Part shown: one piece after another, positions 38,393 through 47,637 of the stretch
Layout: the number at the start of each line of letters is the position of its first letter
Position numbering within the stretch: position 1 is the stretch's first letter
Source: Variovorax ginsengisoli
Lineage (GTDB): Bacteria > Pseudomonadota > Gammaproteobacteria > Burkholderiales > Burkholderiaceae_C
NCBI RefSeq assembly: GCF_006438845.1
Contig: NZ_RCZJ01000003.1
Coordinates: 278,353 to 342,352, forward strand
Direction: 5' to 3'
Length of the DNA: 64,000 bases
Made by a program: the position numbers and the translations under genes
Notes under the pieces: model-generated
The model's input: the letters and a program-made list of their open reading frames with translations, nothing else
Told to the model about the DNA's origin: nothing
The model's database searches: none

Positions 38393-39123
38393 TTGTTGGG
38401 CGTTGCGACCGGCCCCGCCGGCACCGCCGCCACGCCATCGGCCTTGACGTAGGTGAGCGTGGTCACGTAGCTCACCGTGTCGTACTTCTCGGCACCGCCG
38501 GCGCCCGGACGTTCACCGGGCGTGCGGTCGGTGTGGCTGGCTTCGGCGACGTAGGTGCCCTTCCAGGGCATCTCGAACTTCACCAGGCCGTCGGCGTCGG
38601 TGTAGCCCTCTTTCATCCAGCCCGATTGCGTGACCAGCGCGACCTTGGCTTTGGGCATCGCCTTGCCCTTGAAGAACAGCTTGAACTCGCCCGGCTTGCC
38701 GGCCGGCACGATGTCGAAGGCCAGCTTCGGCTCCTGCGGCGCGAAGCCGGTGATCAGCCGTGCGGCCGGGTGGTACCAGCTGGTCATGTCCTTCTCGCCC
38801 TGCTTGCGGGTGTTCAGGGGATAGGCCGCTTCTTCGGCCACGATGGCCTCGCCCTTGCCGGCCTTGAAAGGCAGTGTGAAGCCGCCGGCCGTCTTGCTGC
38901 CATCGGCGGCCTTTTCGCCCTTGGCGGACACCAGCGTCGCGGTGGGCTTCGGGAATTTGTCGAGCAGACCGGGCGACGCTTCGCGCAGGTTGTCGCCGAA
39001 TTCGCCGAAGCGAATGACGGCGTTCTGGCCGGCGGGCTGCTCGAGCCAGATCTGGTGGGCCTGGGCAGCGGTGCCGAAGCCCAGCAGGGCGAGGATGGCG
39101 GTGGCGGTGAATGACTGTTTCAT
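38389..39123 (-). CDS. DUF4198 family periplasmic protein
   Basis: 244 residues with a signal peptide ending TAAQAHQ. The mature start HQIWLEQPAG and the later GKAMPKAKVALVTQSGW, TDADGLVKFEMPWKGTYVAEASH fit DUF4198, a beta-sandwich periplasmic family related to nickel/cobalt and iron transport accessories. ATG at 39123 begins the signal sequence. It is the first gene of the four-gene cluster, and a Fur-box-like palindrome lies 76-94 bp upstream. Confidence 0.85.
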   Translation of the reverse strand: MKQSFTATAILALLGFGTAAQAHQIWLEQPAGQNAVIRFGEFGDNLREASPGLLDKFPKPTATLVSAKGEKAADGSKTAGGFTLPFKAGKGEAIVAEEAAYPLNTRKQGEKDMTSWYHPAARLITGFAPQEPKLAFDIVPAGKPGEFKLFFKGKAMPKAKVALVTQSGWMKEGYTDADGLVKFEMPWKGTYVAEASHTDRTPGERPGAGGAEKYDTVSYVTTLTYVKADGVAAVPAGPVATPNK

Positions 39124-39198
39124 GAGTGCAGTGTCGGAAGTCGAAGGAAGCCGGGGGTGCGGCGAGGGTGCCGCCCACGGCGACATCGTTCAATTGGA

Positions 39199-39217
39199 AA
39201 TGCGAAGCGTTCGCATT
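39199..39217. promoter_or_regulatory. Fur-box-like palindrome
   Basis: AATGCGAA-GCG-TTCGCATT is a perfect 8-3-8 inverted repeat of 19 bp. Size and outer bases match GC-adapted Fur boxes of the AATGCGAAT-N-ATTCGCATT type known from beta- and gamma-proteobacteria. It is upstream of the DUF4198 gene and also lies between it and the divergent GGDEF gene, so it could regulate either. Confidence 0.6.
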
Positions 39218-39316
39218 CTAACGATGCGCACATCCCCTTCCGGCGCGAACGGCCGGCACATGGCCAATGCGTCAAACTTCACACCTCTTCGACCGGAATC
39301 CAACCTCTCGCCTTTC

Positions 39317-41541
39317 ATGCCATTGCCGCTCGTCCAGGAGGTCTTCGATCCGGCCACCCACACGCGGCGGGGTCTGGTTGCGCGGCTTGCCGTCCTCAAC
39401 GTCGCCATCGCCCTGCTGCTTTCGGCACTGGTGTATCTGGTGCTGGACGCGTCGAGGCAGACGGTGGCGTCGCAGACGCGCGCCATCGCAGAGAACCTGG
39501 CGGCCATCGCCAAGCTCAACATCGAGAGCGAGCTTGGCCGGATCGATGCCGTCCTGAGCGCGACCGCCGACGAAATCGAGCGGTTGCAGGCCGCGGGGCC
39601 GATGGACGAACAGGCGCTGATCGACCTTCTGGCGTCGCGCAGGACCCTCTTGCCCGCTGCGGAAGCGCTTCGGATGTCCGACGCGACAGGTCGGGTGCGG
39701 TGGGGCACTGCCCTTCCCAACACCCTGCCCGGAGCGGCCGTGGCCACCATCGCCGACCGGCCCTATTTCAAGCAGGCAATGGCAAGCACGCAGGCGACGA
39801 CCCTCGTCACCGAACCGCTGCGCTCCCAGGCTTCGGGCCATTGGATCGTGGTGCTTCTGCGCTGCGGCCCAACGGCACGTTCAGCGGCGTGCTGTATGTC
39901 AGTCTCGCCGCCAGTCACTTCGAGGCGCTTTTCGATCGCTACGCAATGAGCGACCACGACGCGGTGACCTTGCGAAACACGGCGATGCAGCTGATTGCCA
40001 GGCGCGCGCCCGGCAGTGTGTCGCCGAGCAGGGTCGGCGAGGTGGTCGTCTCGCCCGAACTGCGTGCCACCGCCCGCGACAACCCCAACGGCGGATTCTT
40101 CGTGGCCAAGGTCGCGCTGGACCAGGTCGAACGCGCCACCGCCTACCGTGCCGTCGAGGGTTGGCCCTTCGTGGTCTACGCGGGCTTGAACAACGCCCGT
40201 TTTCTGACACCGTGGCGGCACCAGGCCGTCACCGTGTCGCTGCTGGCCGCACTGTGCTGGCTCCTGGTCGCGTTGGCGTCCCTCGTCGCCTTCCGCGCGA
40301 GCGTGCGCCAGTCGCGTGTTCTTCACGCGCTGGCGGAGCAAACGCGCCAGATGCAGGCCCTCCTGCGGGTGGCCGCCGATGGCCTGCACATCCTCGACCG
40401 CGAAGGCCGGCTGGTCGAGATGAGCGACTCCTTTGCCGAAATGCTGCGTTCGACCCGCGAGCGCCTGCTGGGTCGCCATGTCTCGTCGTGGGACGTGAAT
40501 CAGGACAAGACCATCATCGACGCCTGGCTCGCCAAGATCGCGGTCGGCGACAAACAACGCGTCGAAGTGCAGCATCTTCGCGACGACGGCACCGTGATCG
40601 AAGTCGAGCTTCAGCTGCGCGTCACCGAGATCTCGGGCGAACTGATGATCTTTGCCGCCGGCCGCGACATCACGCAGGTAAAGCAGCTGTTGCATGAACA
40701 GACGGCGATGCTCGAGAGCGACCTGGTCGGCATGGTCCGGGTGGAGGGGCAGACGATCGGCTGGCGAAACCAGGCGTTCGAGCGCCTCTTCGGCTACGCG
40801 CCCGGCGAGCTGGCCGGCATGCCGCTGCGGACGCTGTATCCCGACGACGACAGTTATCGCGAGGCTGCGTCCGAGGCGAAGTCGATGCTCGGCGGCGCGG
40901 TGCAGCACCGCATGGAATTGCGCATGCGCCGCAAGACCGGCGAGCGGATCTGGCTGGCGGTGAGCGGCGTGCGCCTGTCGCACTCGCAGACCTTCTGGAT
41001 GGCGGTGGACATCACGGCGATGAAGCAGACGCACGCGCAGCTGGCGCATGCAGCGTCGCACGATCCGCTCACGGGCCTGCCCAACCGGGTTCTGCTGCGA
41101 CAGCGGCTTCAGCAGAGCCTGGCGGGTGCGGCGAAAGAAGGCCGCGCCCTCGCCGTCTGCTACATGGACCTCGACGGCTTCAAGGCCATCAACGACCAGC
41201 TCGGGCATGAAGCGGGCGACCTGCTGCTGGTCGAAGTGGCACAGCGGCTGCGGTCCGTCCTTCGGCCGGGCGACGACGCGTTCCGGATCGGCGGAGACGA
41301 GTTCGTGCTGGTTCTCGCACCGGCCACGCAGGCGCAGTGGCAGCAGCTGCTCGACCGGCTGCTCGCACGGATCACGGCGCCGATCGATCTTCAGCGGGGT
41401 CAGCCGGCCTGGGTGCACGTCACGATCGGCGTCGCCACGTCGGAGGCGGTGGTCTCCAACGTCGAGTCGCTGCTCGACCAGGCCGACGAAATCATGCTTC
41501 GCGGCAAGCGTTCGGGCAAAGGCCGGGTGTGGTGGTCCTGA
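39317..41541 (+). pseudogene. Membrane diguanylate cyclase, broken by one frameshift
   Basis: The first reading frame (from ATG 39317) encodes a transmembrane helix and a periplasmic sensor domain up to GHWIVVLLR near 39862, then runs out of phase and stops at 39949. The rest continues one frame away from about 39862: LRPNGTFSGVLYVSLAASHF, a second membrane helix, two PAS-like regions and a GGDEF domain with intact RIGGDEF and an RPGD inhibitory site five residues before it. A single lost base would explain it. A sequencing error or a truncated product are alternatives. In-frame ATGs at 39224 and 39260 are other possible starts. Unbroken, it would be a c-di-GMP synthase. Confidence 0.78.
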
Positions 41542-41574
41542 TGCCCGCCGTTGCGTGCCGATAGAGTACGGCCG

Positions 41575-43026
41575 ATGAAATCGCTGCGCGGCCAACTCGT
41601 CTTCTTCTGGGTGCTGCTGTTCGCGGTCTGCGTCGGGCTCGGCACGATGATGGTCACGCTCTACCGCAGCAGCGCCGGTGCCCAGGTGGCCGAAGGCCGC
41701 GCACAGGCCGAGCAGTCGTGCCGGGCCATCGCCGCGCGCTATGCCAAGTCGGTGCCCGACCCGGCGCCGGCCGCCCCCCAGCTCGACCTGCTGCAGGTGC
41801 TGCTGCAGCTGGTGCTGATCGAGGCGCCGCACATCGAGGGCGGCGTTTGGCAAGCCGCGGGCGGGCTCGTCGCCTATGCCTATCCGACCTACGAAGGCAG
41901 CGGCGTGAAGCGCGACATCCCGGTGACCGAACGGCCGCTGATCATCGAGATGTCGGAGCGCGCCGCGCGCACCCAGCAGGCGCAGACCGACGTGGTGCGC
42001 GGCGCGCGCGAGGCGCTGATCGTCGCGTCGTGCCCTCTCGCGTCGCCGGCCCACGACCTCGCGGCCTGGACCATGACGCGCACCCATGCCGGCGCGCTCG
42101 CAGCGCAGAGCAGCCTGCGCATCGGCCTCGGCATCCTGACGGGCGGCGTGCTCGCTTCGGGCATCTGGCTGGGCCTGATCCTGCTGCGCGGACTGCGCCA
42201 TGTGCGGCGCGTGGAGGCGCAGCTGTCGGCGGCGGGGGACGACGCGATGCCCGTGCTCACGCGCACCGGCGTGCGCGAACTCGACCGCGTGATCGACGGC
42301 TTCAATCGTTACGGCACGCGCTTCGAGAACACGCGGTCCCGCCTGCGCGAAGCCGCGCAACAGAAAAGTCGCGATCAGCGCCTGGCGGCGCTCGGCCGCA
42401 TGACCGCCGGCATCGCGCACGAGATCCGCAACCCGATCGCCGCGATGCGGCTGAAGGCCGAGAACGCCCTGGCGCTGGGCCCCGAGCGCCAGGGCAACGC
42501 GCTGCGCACCATCGTCGGCCAGATCGACCGTCTCGAAGGGTTGGTGCAAAGCCTGCTCGCCCTGGTGCAACCCGTCACGCTGGCGACGGTGCCTGTCGAC
42601 CTGCCCGCATGGCTGGCGGAGCGCACCGCGAGCGTGCAGGGCCGCGCGGAGGTGGCGCGTGTTGAGCTGCGCGTCATACCCGGTGCGCCGGCGGAAGGGT
42701 TGTTCGACCCGATCCACTTGGCGCGTGCCGTCGACAATTTGCTCGACAACGCACTGCGGCATGCACCGCGCGGTGGGCGCGTGGTGCTGTCTGCAGCGCA
42801 TGACGAAGACGTGCTTCGTCTTCGCGTCGACGACGACGGCCCTGGCGTGCCCGAGTCGCTGCAGCCGCAGCTGTTCGAGCCCTTCGCCACCGGCCGCGCC
42901 GACGGCACCGGGCTGGGCCTTGCACTTGCCCGAGAGGTCGCGCTGGCGCACGGCGGCGAGCTGCGCCATGTCCCGCTGCCGCAGGGCACGCGCTTCGATT
43001 TGGAGATTCCATGGCGCACCTCCTAG
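41575..43026 (+). CDS. Membrane sensor histidine kinase
   Basis: 483 residues. Two transmembrane helices (about 8-28 and 180-202) flank a periplasmic sensor region. A linker precedes the HisKA domain with the phospho-acceptor in GIAHEIRNPIAAM, then the ATPase domain: NLLDNALRHAPR, DDDGPGVPES and GTGLGLALAREVALAHGG. The 3' end overlaps the regulator gene by 16 bp, so they form one two-component system. The stimulus is unknown; the downstream MFS and module proteins suggest a small-molecule or envelope signal. Confidence 0.93.
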   Translation: MKSLRGQLVFFWVLLFAVCVGLGTMMVTLYRSSAGAQVAEGRAQAEQSCRAIAARYAKSVPDPAPAAPQLDLLQVLLQLVLIEAPHIEGGVWQAAGGLVAYAYPTYEGSGVKRDIPVTERPLIIEMSERAARTQQAQTDVVRGAREALIVASCPLASPAHDLAAWTMTRTHAGALAAQSSLRIGLGILTGGVLASGIWLGLILLRGLRHVRRVEAQLSAAGDDAMPVLTRTGVRELDRVIDGFNRYGTRFENTRSRLREAAQQKSRDQRLAALGRMTAGIAHEIRNPIAAMRLKAENALALGPERQGNALRTIVGQIDRLEGLVQSLLALVQPVTLATVPVDLPAWLAERTASVQGRAEVARVELRVIPGAPAEGLFDPIHLARAVDNLLDNALRHAPRGGRVVLSAAHDEDVLRLRVDDDGPGVPESLQPQLFEPFATGRADGTGLGLALAREVALAHGGELRHVPLPQGTRFDLEIPWRTS

Positions 43027-44387
43027 TCGTCGACGACGACGTCGCATTCCGCGAGACGCTGGCCGAAACGCTCCAGGGCCTGGGCCATGCCGCGACGGAG
43101 GTCGGCAACGGGTCCGACGCACTGGCCGCCCTGCAGTCGGCGCGCTTCGATGCGGTGTTCCTCGACCATCGCATGCCCGGCATGGACGGCCTTCAGACCC
43201 TCGCGGCGATGAAAGCGCAGTTCGCCCGCGTGCCGCCCGTGATCGTGTTGACCGCCTACGCCAGCGGCGGCAACACCATCGATGCGATGCGCCTGGGCGC
43301 GTTCGACCACCTCACCAAGCCGATCCGCCGCGACGCGGTGATCGAGGTGCTGGCCCGCGCGCTGCGGCTCGACGACGCCGCTCCCGCAGCACCGAAGATG
43401 CCGACCGAGGATGACGATGCCGATGCGTTGATCGGCCCGAGCGAAGCGATGCGCGAGGTGCACAAGCGCATTGGCCTGGCCGCGGCCAGCACGGCGCCGG
43501 TGCTCGTTCTGGGCGAGACCGGCACCGGCAAGGAGATGGTGGCGCGCGCGCTGCACCGCCATTCGCCACGCGCGAGCGCGCCCTTCGTCGCCATCAATTG
43601 CGCGGCCATCCCGAAGGAGCTGCTCGAGAGCGAGCTCTTTGGCCATGTGCGCGGTGCCTTCACGGGCGCGACGGGCGACCGGCCCGGCTGCTTCCGCGCG
43701 GCCGATGGCGGGGTGCTGCTGCTCGACGAGATCGGCGACATGCCGCTCGCGGTACAGGCCAAGATCCTGCGCACGCTGCAGGAGGGCGAGGTCACGCCCC
43801 TGGGCAGCCACCGCACCGTGAAGGTCGATGTGCGCGTGGTGGCGGCCACCCATCGCGACCTGCGCGCCGCCGTGCAGGACGGCAGCTTTCGCGAAGACCT
43901 GTTCTACCGGCTCGACGTGTTGTCCATCCGCGTGCCGCCGCTGCGCGATCGTCTGGCCGATATCCTGCCGCTGGGCGAACACTTTTTGCGTCGAGCCGCG
44001 GCGCGCGATGGCAATGCGCCGGCGAAGGCGCTGTCGGCTGAGGCCGCGCAACGCCTGTTGTGCCACCCATGGCCTGGCAACGTGCGAGAGTTGCGCAACC
44101 TCATGGAGCGCTGCCATGTGCTCGTGCGGCATCGGGTGATCGGCGCGGAGGACATTGGCGTCGACACGGCGGTCACCGCCACGGCGGCGCCGCTCGGCCC
44201 GTCGAACGCCACGCTGCCGGCCGCTTGGCTCGACGGCGAGCTGCCCGACGCGATCGAGCGGCTGGAGCGCCTGCTGATCGCGCATGCGCTGACGCAGACT
44301 CAGGGCAATCGCGCTGAAGCAGCGCGGCGGCTGGGCATCCATCGGCAGCTGCTCTACAAGAAGATGGCGCAGCACGGCTTGGAATGA
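43011..44387 (+). CDS. NtrC-family sigma-54-dependent response regulator
   Basis: 458 residues: receiver domain (LVVDDDVAFRE, phospho-Asp in FLDHRMPGMDG, Lys in HLTKP), AAA+ domain with Walker A GETGTGKEM, the sigma-54-contacting GAFTGA, Walker B LLLDEIGDM and a Fis-type HTH at the C-terminus (AEAARRLGIHRQLLYKKMAQ). It therefore activates sigma-54 promoters. The next gene downstream (44612) has a candidate -24/-12 promoter, making it a plausible target. Confidence 0.95.
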   Translation: MAHLLVVDDDVAFRETLAETLQGLGHAATEVGNGSDALAALQSARFDAVFLDHRMPGMDGLQTLAAMKAQFARVPPVIVLTAYASGGNTIDAMRLGAFDHLTKPIRRDAVIEVLARALRLDDAAPAAPKMPTEDDDADALIGPSEAMREVHKRIGLAAASTAPVLVLGETGTGKEMVARALHRHSPRASAPFVAINCAAIPKELLESELFGHVRGAFTGATGDRPGCFRAADGGVLLLDEIGDMPLAVQAKILRTLQEGEVTPLGSHRTVKVDVRVVAATHRDLRAAVQDGSFREDLFYRLDVLSIRVPPLRDRLADILPLGEHFLRRAAARDGNAPAKALSAEAAQRLLCHPWPGNVRELRNLMERCHVLVRHRVIGAEDIGVDTAVTATAAPLGPSNATLPAAWLDGELPDAIERLERLLIAHALTQTQGNRAEAARRLGIHRQLLYKKMAQHGLE

Positions 44388-44556
44388 GGAGCGGCACGTG
44401 GGGTCGGGCAGGCGCCGACTTCATCGTGCCGAAGGCCTTGCCGCACCTGCGGCGGCCGGCATCCAGCCGTCCGCAAGCCGGACACCTTGTCTCGATCGCA
44501 TCCACTTTCGACGAGCCCGGTTGCACGCAAGTCGTTGATTTCAAAAGGATCGCATC

Positions 44557-44574
44557 CTGGCACGGTCCGTGAGA
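44557..44574 (+). promoter_or_regulatory. Candidate sigma-54 promoter with upstream inverted repeat
   Basis: CTGGCACG (44557-44564) matches the -24 consensus fully, and at the correct spacing lies GTGA rather than TTGC, so the -12 box is only half matched (its G is kept). About 75 bp further upstream, 44469-44483 is an inverted repeat GTCCG-N5-CGGAC, placed as an enhancer-type activator site would be. It precedes the module-protein gene and follows the sigma-54 regulator. Confidence 0.35.
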
Positions 44575-44611
44575 CAGCAGAAGCCTCACTGTCACACACG
44601 GAGCACTCCTC

Positions 44612-45430
44612 ATGTCATTCCAACCCCGTCTTGCGGCCCTGGCCGCACTCATGCTGATCGGGACTGCAGCGATGGCGCAGCAACCGCCACCGCCGCCTTC
44701 GGTCCAGGCACCGATGCCGGTCGGCCCGGCTGCCCGCCCCTTGCCACCCGGCGCCGACGCGGAAGCCGCCGGCAGCATCACGCTCAACGGCCGCGTGCAG
44801 CAGTGGCTGCTCAATCCGAATGGCGAGATCGATGGCCTGCTGCTGGCAGACGGCACGCAGGTGGCATTCCCGCCGCACCTGTCGGCCAGCGTGCAGCAGG
44901 CGATGAAGCCTGGCGATGCCGTTCAGGTGACCGGCTGGCGCACGCCGGGTGCGCCGGTGCTGCGTGCCGCGAGCCTGAACGCCAACGGCCGCAGCGTCGT
45001 CGACCAGCCGCCGGCCTTCGGCAGCGCGCCGCCCGCGCCGCGCGAACCCGGCGCGCTGACGGCCATGAGCGCCAGCGGTCGCGTGGCGCGCCCGCTGTAC
45101 ACCGGCCGTGGTGACGTCAACGGCGTGCTGCTCGACAACGGCAGCATCGTGCGTTTCCCACCGCACGTCGGCGCCGAGCTCGCCGCCGCGCTGCAGCCGG
45201 GCAGCACGCTCCATGCCAAGGGCTGGGGCAGTCGCGGCCCGCAGGGCAGCGCCATCGAGGCGACGGCGATCGGCCCCACGGCCGACGGCATGCGCGAACT
45301 GTTCGCTGGCCCTGGCATGGCGCCACCACCCGGCCCGCGCGGCGCGCGTGGTCCGGCCGAGCGCGGTCCGCGGAGCCGGCCTCTGCCGCCCGGTGTCGAT
45401 CGCCCGCTGCCGCCACCGCCTGCGTCCTGA
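44612..45430 (+). CDS. Exported protein with two OB-like modules (GVLLDNG/FPPH type)
   Basis: 272 residues. A signal peptide (to about residue 22, AMAQ) and a Pro-rich stretch precede two copies of a module of about 65 residues. Each module reads G-x-V then a short variable loop, GEIDGLLLADGTQVAFPPHL in the first and GDVNGVLLDNGSIVRFPPHV in the second, followed by a helix ending in PGD or PGS and a final strand with a conserved Gly-Trp. The C-terminus is Pro/Gly/Arg-rich and disordered. The fold looks like small beta barrels. I know of no characterised function. Confidence 0.78.
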   Translation: MSFQPRLAALAALMLIGTAAMAQQPPPPPSVQAPMPVGPAARPLPPGADAEAAGSITLNGRVQQWLLNPNGEIDGLLLADGTQVAFPPHLSASVQQAMKPGDAVQVTGWRTPGAPVLRAASLNANGRSVVDQPPAFGSAPPAPREPGALTAMSASGRVARPLYTGRGDVNGVLLDNGSIVRFPPHVGAELAAALQPGSTLHAKGWGSRGPQGSAIEATAIGPTADGMRELFAGPGMAPPPGPRGARGPAERGPRSRPLPPGVDRPLPPPPAS

Positions 45431-45498
45431 TCGACGCCTTGCCATTTCCTGCTGTCACGCATTTTTCTCTGTTCCTCCCTATTCAAGAAAGCACTGTC

Positions 45499-46044
45499 AT
45501 GCCCCATCCCCACCATGAAATCGACGTCTGGTCCGTCGAAGGTTCCTTCCAGCACCTGATCTACAGCCCCAAGGGCGCGATCGAAGGCGTGCTGATCGAC
45601 ACCGACGGCGTGCCGACCCAGTTCGTCACCGAGCCGCAAGACCCGCTCGTCGTCGACCTCTTCGCCAAGCTGCGCCCCGGACAGACCGTCGTCATCGAAG
45701 GCACCGAAGCGCCGGCCTCGCCCAAGGGCGATGCACCCCACACGGTGTACCGCTTCGAGCGACTCTCCAGCGTCGACGGGCATGCGCCGAAGGAGCCGGC
45801 CGGCGGCGAAGGCACGCGCGGCAAGGTCGTGCGCTTCAACTACGCCAAGCACGGTGAGGCCAACGGCGTGGTGCTCGACAACGGCGACTTCGTCCACACG
45901 CGGCCCGACGGTCTGCACGCGCTCGGCCTGAAGCTTGGCGACATGGTCGAAGCCGAAGGCGCAGCCCGGCCACTGGTGGCTGGCGCCGGCCGCGTGATCG
46001 AGGCGCACCGCGTCAACGGCAAGCCGGTCGGCCCCGCCCACTGA
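45499..46044 (+). CDS. Two-module protein related to the gene upstream, cytoplasmic
   Basis: 181 residues with no signal peptide. Two modules like those of the preceding protein are visible: VEGSFQHLIYSPKGAIEGVLI and, later, RGKVVRFNYAKHGEANGVVLD, each followed by a PGQ/LGD turn and an EG strand. The FPPH motif is replaced here by other residues, so the copies have diverged. ATG at 45499 is preferred to an upstream in-frame start at 45439. It lies between the exported module protein and the MFS gene, 68 bp and 13 bp away. Function unknown. Confidence 0.76.
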   Translation: MPHPHHEIDVWSVEGSFQHLIYSPKGAIEGVLIDTDGVPTQFVTEPQDPLVVDLFAKLRPGQTVVIEGTEAPASPKGDAPHTVYRFERLSSVDGHAPKEPAGGEGTRGKVVRFNYAKHGEANGVVLDNGDFVHTRPDGLHALGLKLGDMVEAEGAARPLVAGAGRVIEAHRVNGKPVGPAH

Positions 46045-46057
46045 GCGCAGACCCGCC

Positions 46058-47326
46058 ATGCCCGCGCGTGCATCCCTGCTGGCGCTGAGCTGGCTGGCGT
46101 TCTTCATGGCCGACGTGCGCGACGGCCTGGGCCCCTTTCTCGCGACCTACCTGCAACAGGCCAAGGTCCAGCAGGAACTCATCGGCTACACGATGACTGC
46201 GGGTGGCCTGGCGGCGGTGGCGGTCACGCCCTTCGCCGGCGCCTGGGTCGACCGTTCGCACGCCAAGCGCACGATGACGGCGATTGCCGCGCTGGCGGTG
46301 ATGGCAGCCAGCGCCGCCGCGTTCTCCACGTTGTCGGGCACCGTGCTCATCGCTTCGCAGATCGTGACCGGCGTGGCCGGCGCGGTGCTCGCCGCCACCA
46401 TGGCGGCGCTCACGCTGGGCCTCGCCAAGTCGGCGGGCTTCCGCCGGCAGACGGGCCGCAACGAGGCCGCGAGCCATGCGGGAAACATGCTGTCGGCGAT
46501 CGGTGCCGGGCTGATCGCCTACCTTCTCGGTGCGCCGTGGCTGCTCGTGGTCATGGGCACGATGACCCTCGGCGCGCTGCTGTCGGTGTGGGCCATCCGC
46601 GCCGTCGATATCGATCACGAAGCCGCACGTGGCAGCGAGCCTCCTGAGGCATCGGCCGGCGCTGTCGAACCGGTGCACGCGCCGGTGCACGCGCCGGTGC
46701 GCGCGCTCTTCCACAACCGGCCCTTGCTGATGTTCGGCCTGGCCTGTGCCTTCTTCCACCTCGGCAATGCCGCGATGCTGCCGCTGCTCAACCAGCGCCT
46801 GGCGGCCACGGTCGCCGACTCGGCGCCGCTGCTCTGGACCGGCATCGCGATCGTCGTCGCGCAGCTCACGATGATCCCGGTGGCGCTGTGGGTCGCACGG
46901 AGCCGGCGTTTCGACGTGGCGTGGTTTGTGTACGCCGCGATCCTGGTGCTGCCCGTGCGCGGTGTGCTGGCCTACGCCTTCACCAGTGAATGGAACAACA
47001 TCCCCGTCCAGGTGCTCGACGGCATGGCGGCGGGCGCGCTCGGCGTGGCCACCCCGCTCATGGTGCAGCGCTTCACCGAGGGCAGCGGCCGCTTCAACAC
47101 CTCGCTCGGCTTCGTCATGACGCTGCAGGGCGTCGGCGCGGCGATGAGCCCCGCATTGGCGAACTGGGTGGTCGGTTCCGGCCAGCACTTCGCCCTGGCA
47201 TTCGCCGCACTGGCGGCCTCTGCCCTGCTGGCACTGCCGTTCTTCTGGCTGGCACAACGGCCTTCAGGCGCGGCTTCGCACGGCGCCCAAGTCCACATTC
47301 GCCTTCGCAAGCACCGGGAGCGATGA
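46058..47326 (+). CDS. MFS transporter
   Basis: 422 residues, about 12 hydrophobic segments in two halves separated by a hydrophilic loop (about residues 185-220) that contains a short tandem repeat VHAPVHAPV. An Asp-rich MFS motif follows helix 2 (GAWVDRSHAKRTM). The substrate cannot be inferred. It starts 13 bp after the module protein, so it is probably in the same operon and may export what the two-component system senses. Confidence 0.9.
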   Translation: MPARASLLALSWLAFFMADVRDGLGPFLATYLQQAKVQQELIGYTMTAGGLAAVAVTPFAGAWVDRSHAKRTMTAIAALAVMAASAAAFSTLSGTVLIASQIVTGVAGAVLAATMAALTLGLAKSAGFRRQTGRNEAASHAGNMLSAIGAGLIAYLLGAPWLLVVMGTMTLGALLSVWAIRAVDIDHEAARGSEPPEASAGAVEPVHAPVHAPVRALFHNRPLLMFGLACAFFHLGNAAMLPLLNQRLAATVADSAPLLWTGIAIVVAQLTMIPVALWVARSRRFDVAWFVYAAILVLPVRGVLAYAFTSEWNNIPVQVLDGMAAGALGVATPLMVQRFTEGSGRFNTSLGFVMTLQGVGAAMSPALANWVVGSGQHFALAFAALAASALLALPFFWLAQRPSGAASHGAQVHIRLRKHRER

Positions 47327-47419
47327 CGCCCGTCGGTGGGCAGGCGCGTCTTGGATTGCAAGCGCACGCTGGGGCGCATCACTCATCGATCGGGTGGGCT
47401 TTCCGGGATACTTCATTGC

Positions 47420-47554
47420 ATGAAGGCCATGCAACTCATCGTCGCAGTCATCGTCCTTGCCGCGCTTTTCCTTGTGGCCAAGGGATTGTTTTCCGCGTGG
47501 GCGTTGCTCGAGCTGGCCTGGTCGGCGATTTTCGGATTGGTGAATCGCTTTTGA
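47420..47554 (+). CDS. Possible small single-span membrane protein
   Basis: 44 residues, nearly all hydrophobic (one helix LIVAVIVLAALFLVAKGLF, then a second short hydrophobic stretch). It is in the 300-bp gap after the MFS gene. There is no clear ribosome-binding site, so this may be chance, but the composition is typical of real small membrane proteins. I see no family. Confidence 0.4.
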   Translation: MKAMQLIVAVIVLAALFLVAKGLFSAWALLELAWSAIFGLVNRF

Positions 47555-47630
47555 CCTCGCCAGCGAGGCGATCTGAACGCCACTGACCCCCCTCGTGGCT
47601 GGGGAAGTTCGCGTGGGGACTCGTCCCCAC
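47555..47630. terminator. Two hairpins in a convergent gap
   Basis: Perfect stems CCTCGC-CA-GCGAGG (47555-47568) and GTGGGGAC-TC-GTCCCCAC (47613-47630) lie between the plus-strand genes and the convergent dehydrogenase gene. Neither is followed by a run of T, so termination is only suggested by position. Confidence 0.4.
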
Positions 47631-47637
47631 GGAACCC

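Noticed and set aside
44440..44453. Hairpin GCCGC-ACCT-GCGGC after the response regulator as a terminator
   Set aside because: The stem is short and no T-run follows.
46674..46700. Short tandem repeat in the MFS gene as a possible CRISPR or regulatory repeat
   Set aside because: It is a 12-bp in-frame repeat encoding VHAP in a loop; there are no spacers or further copies.
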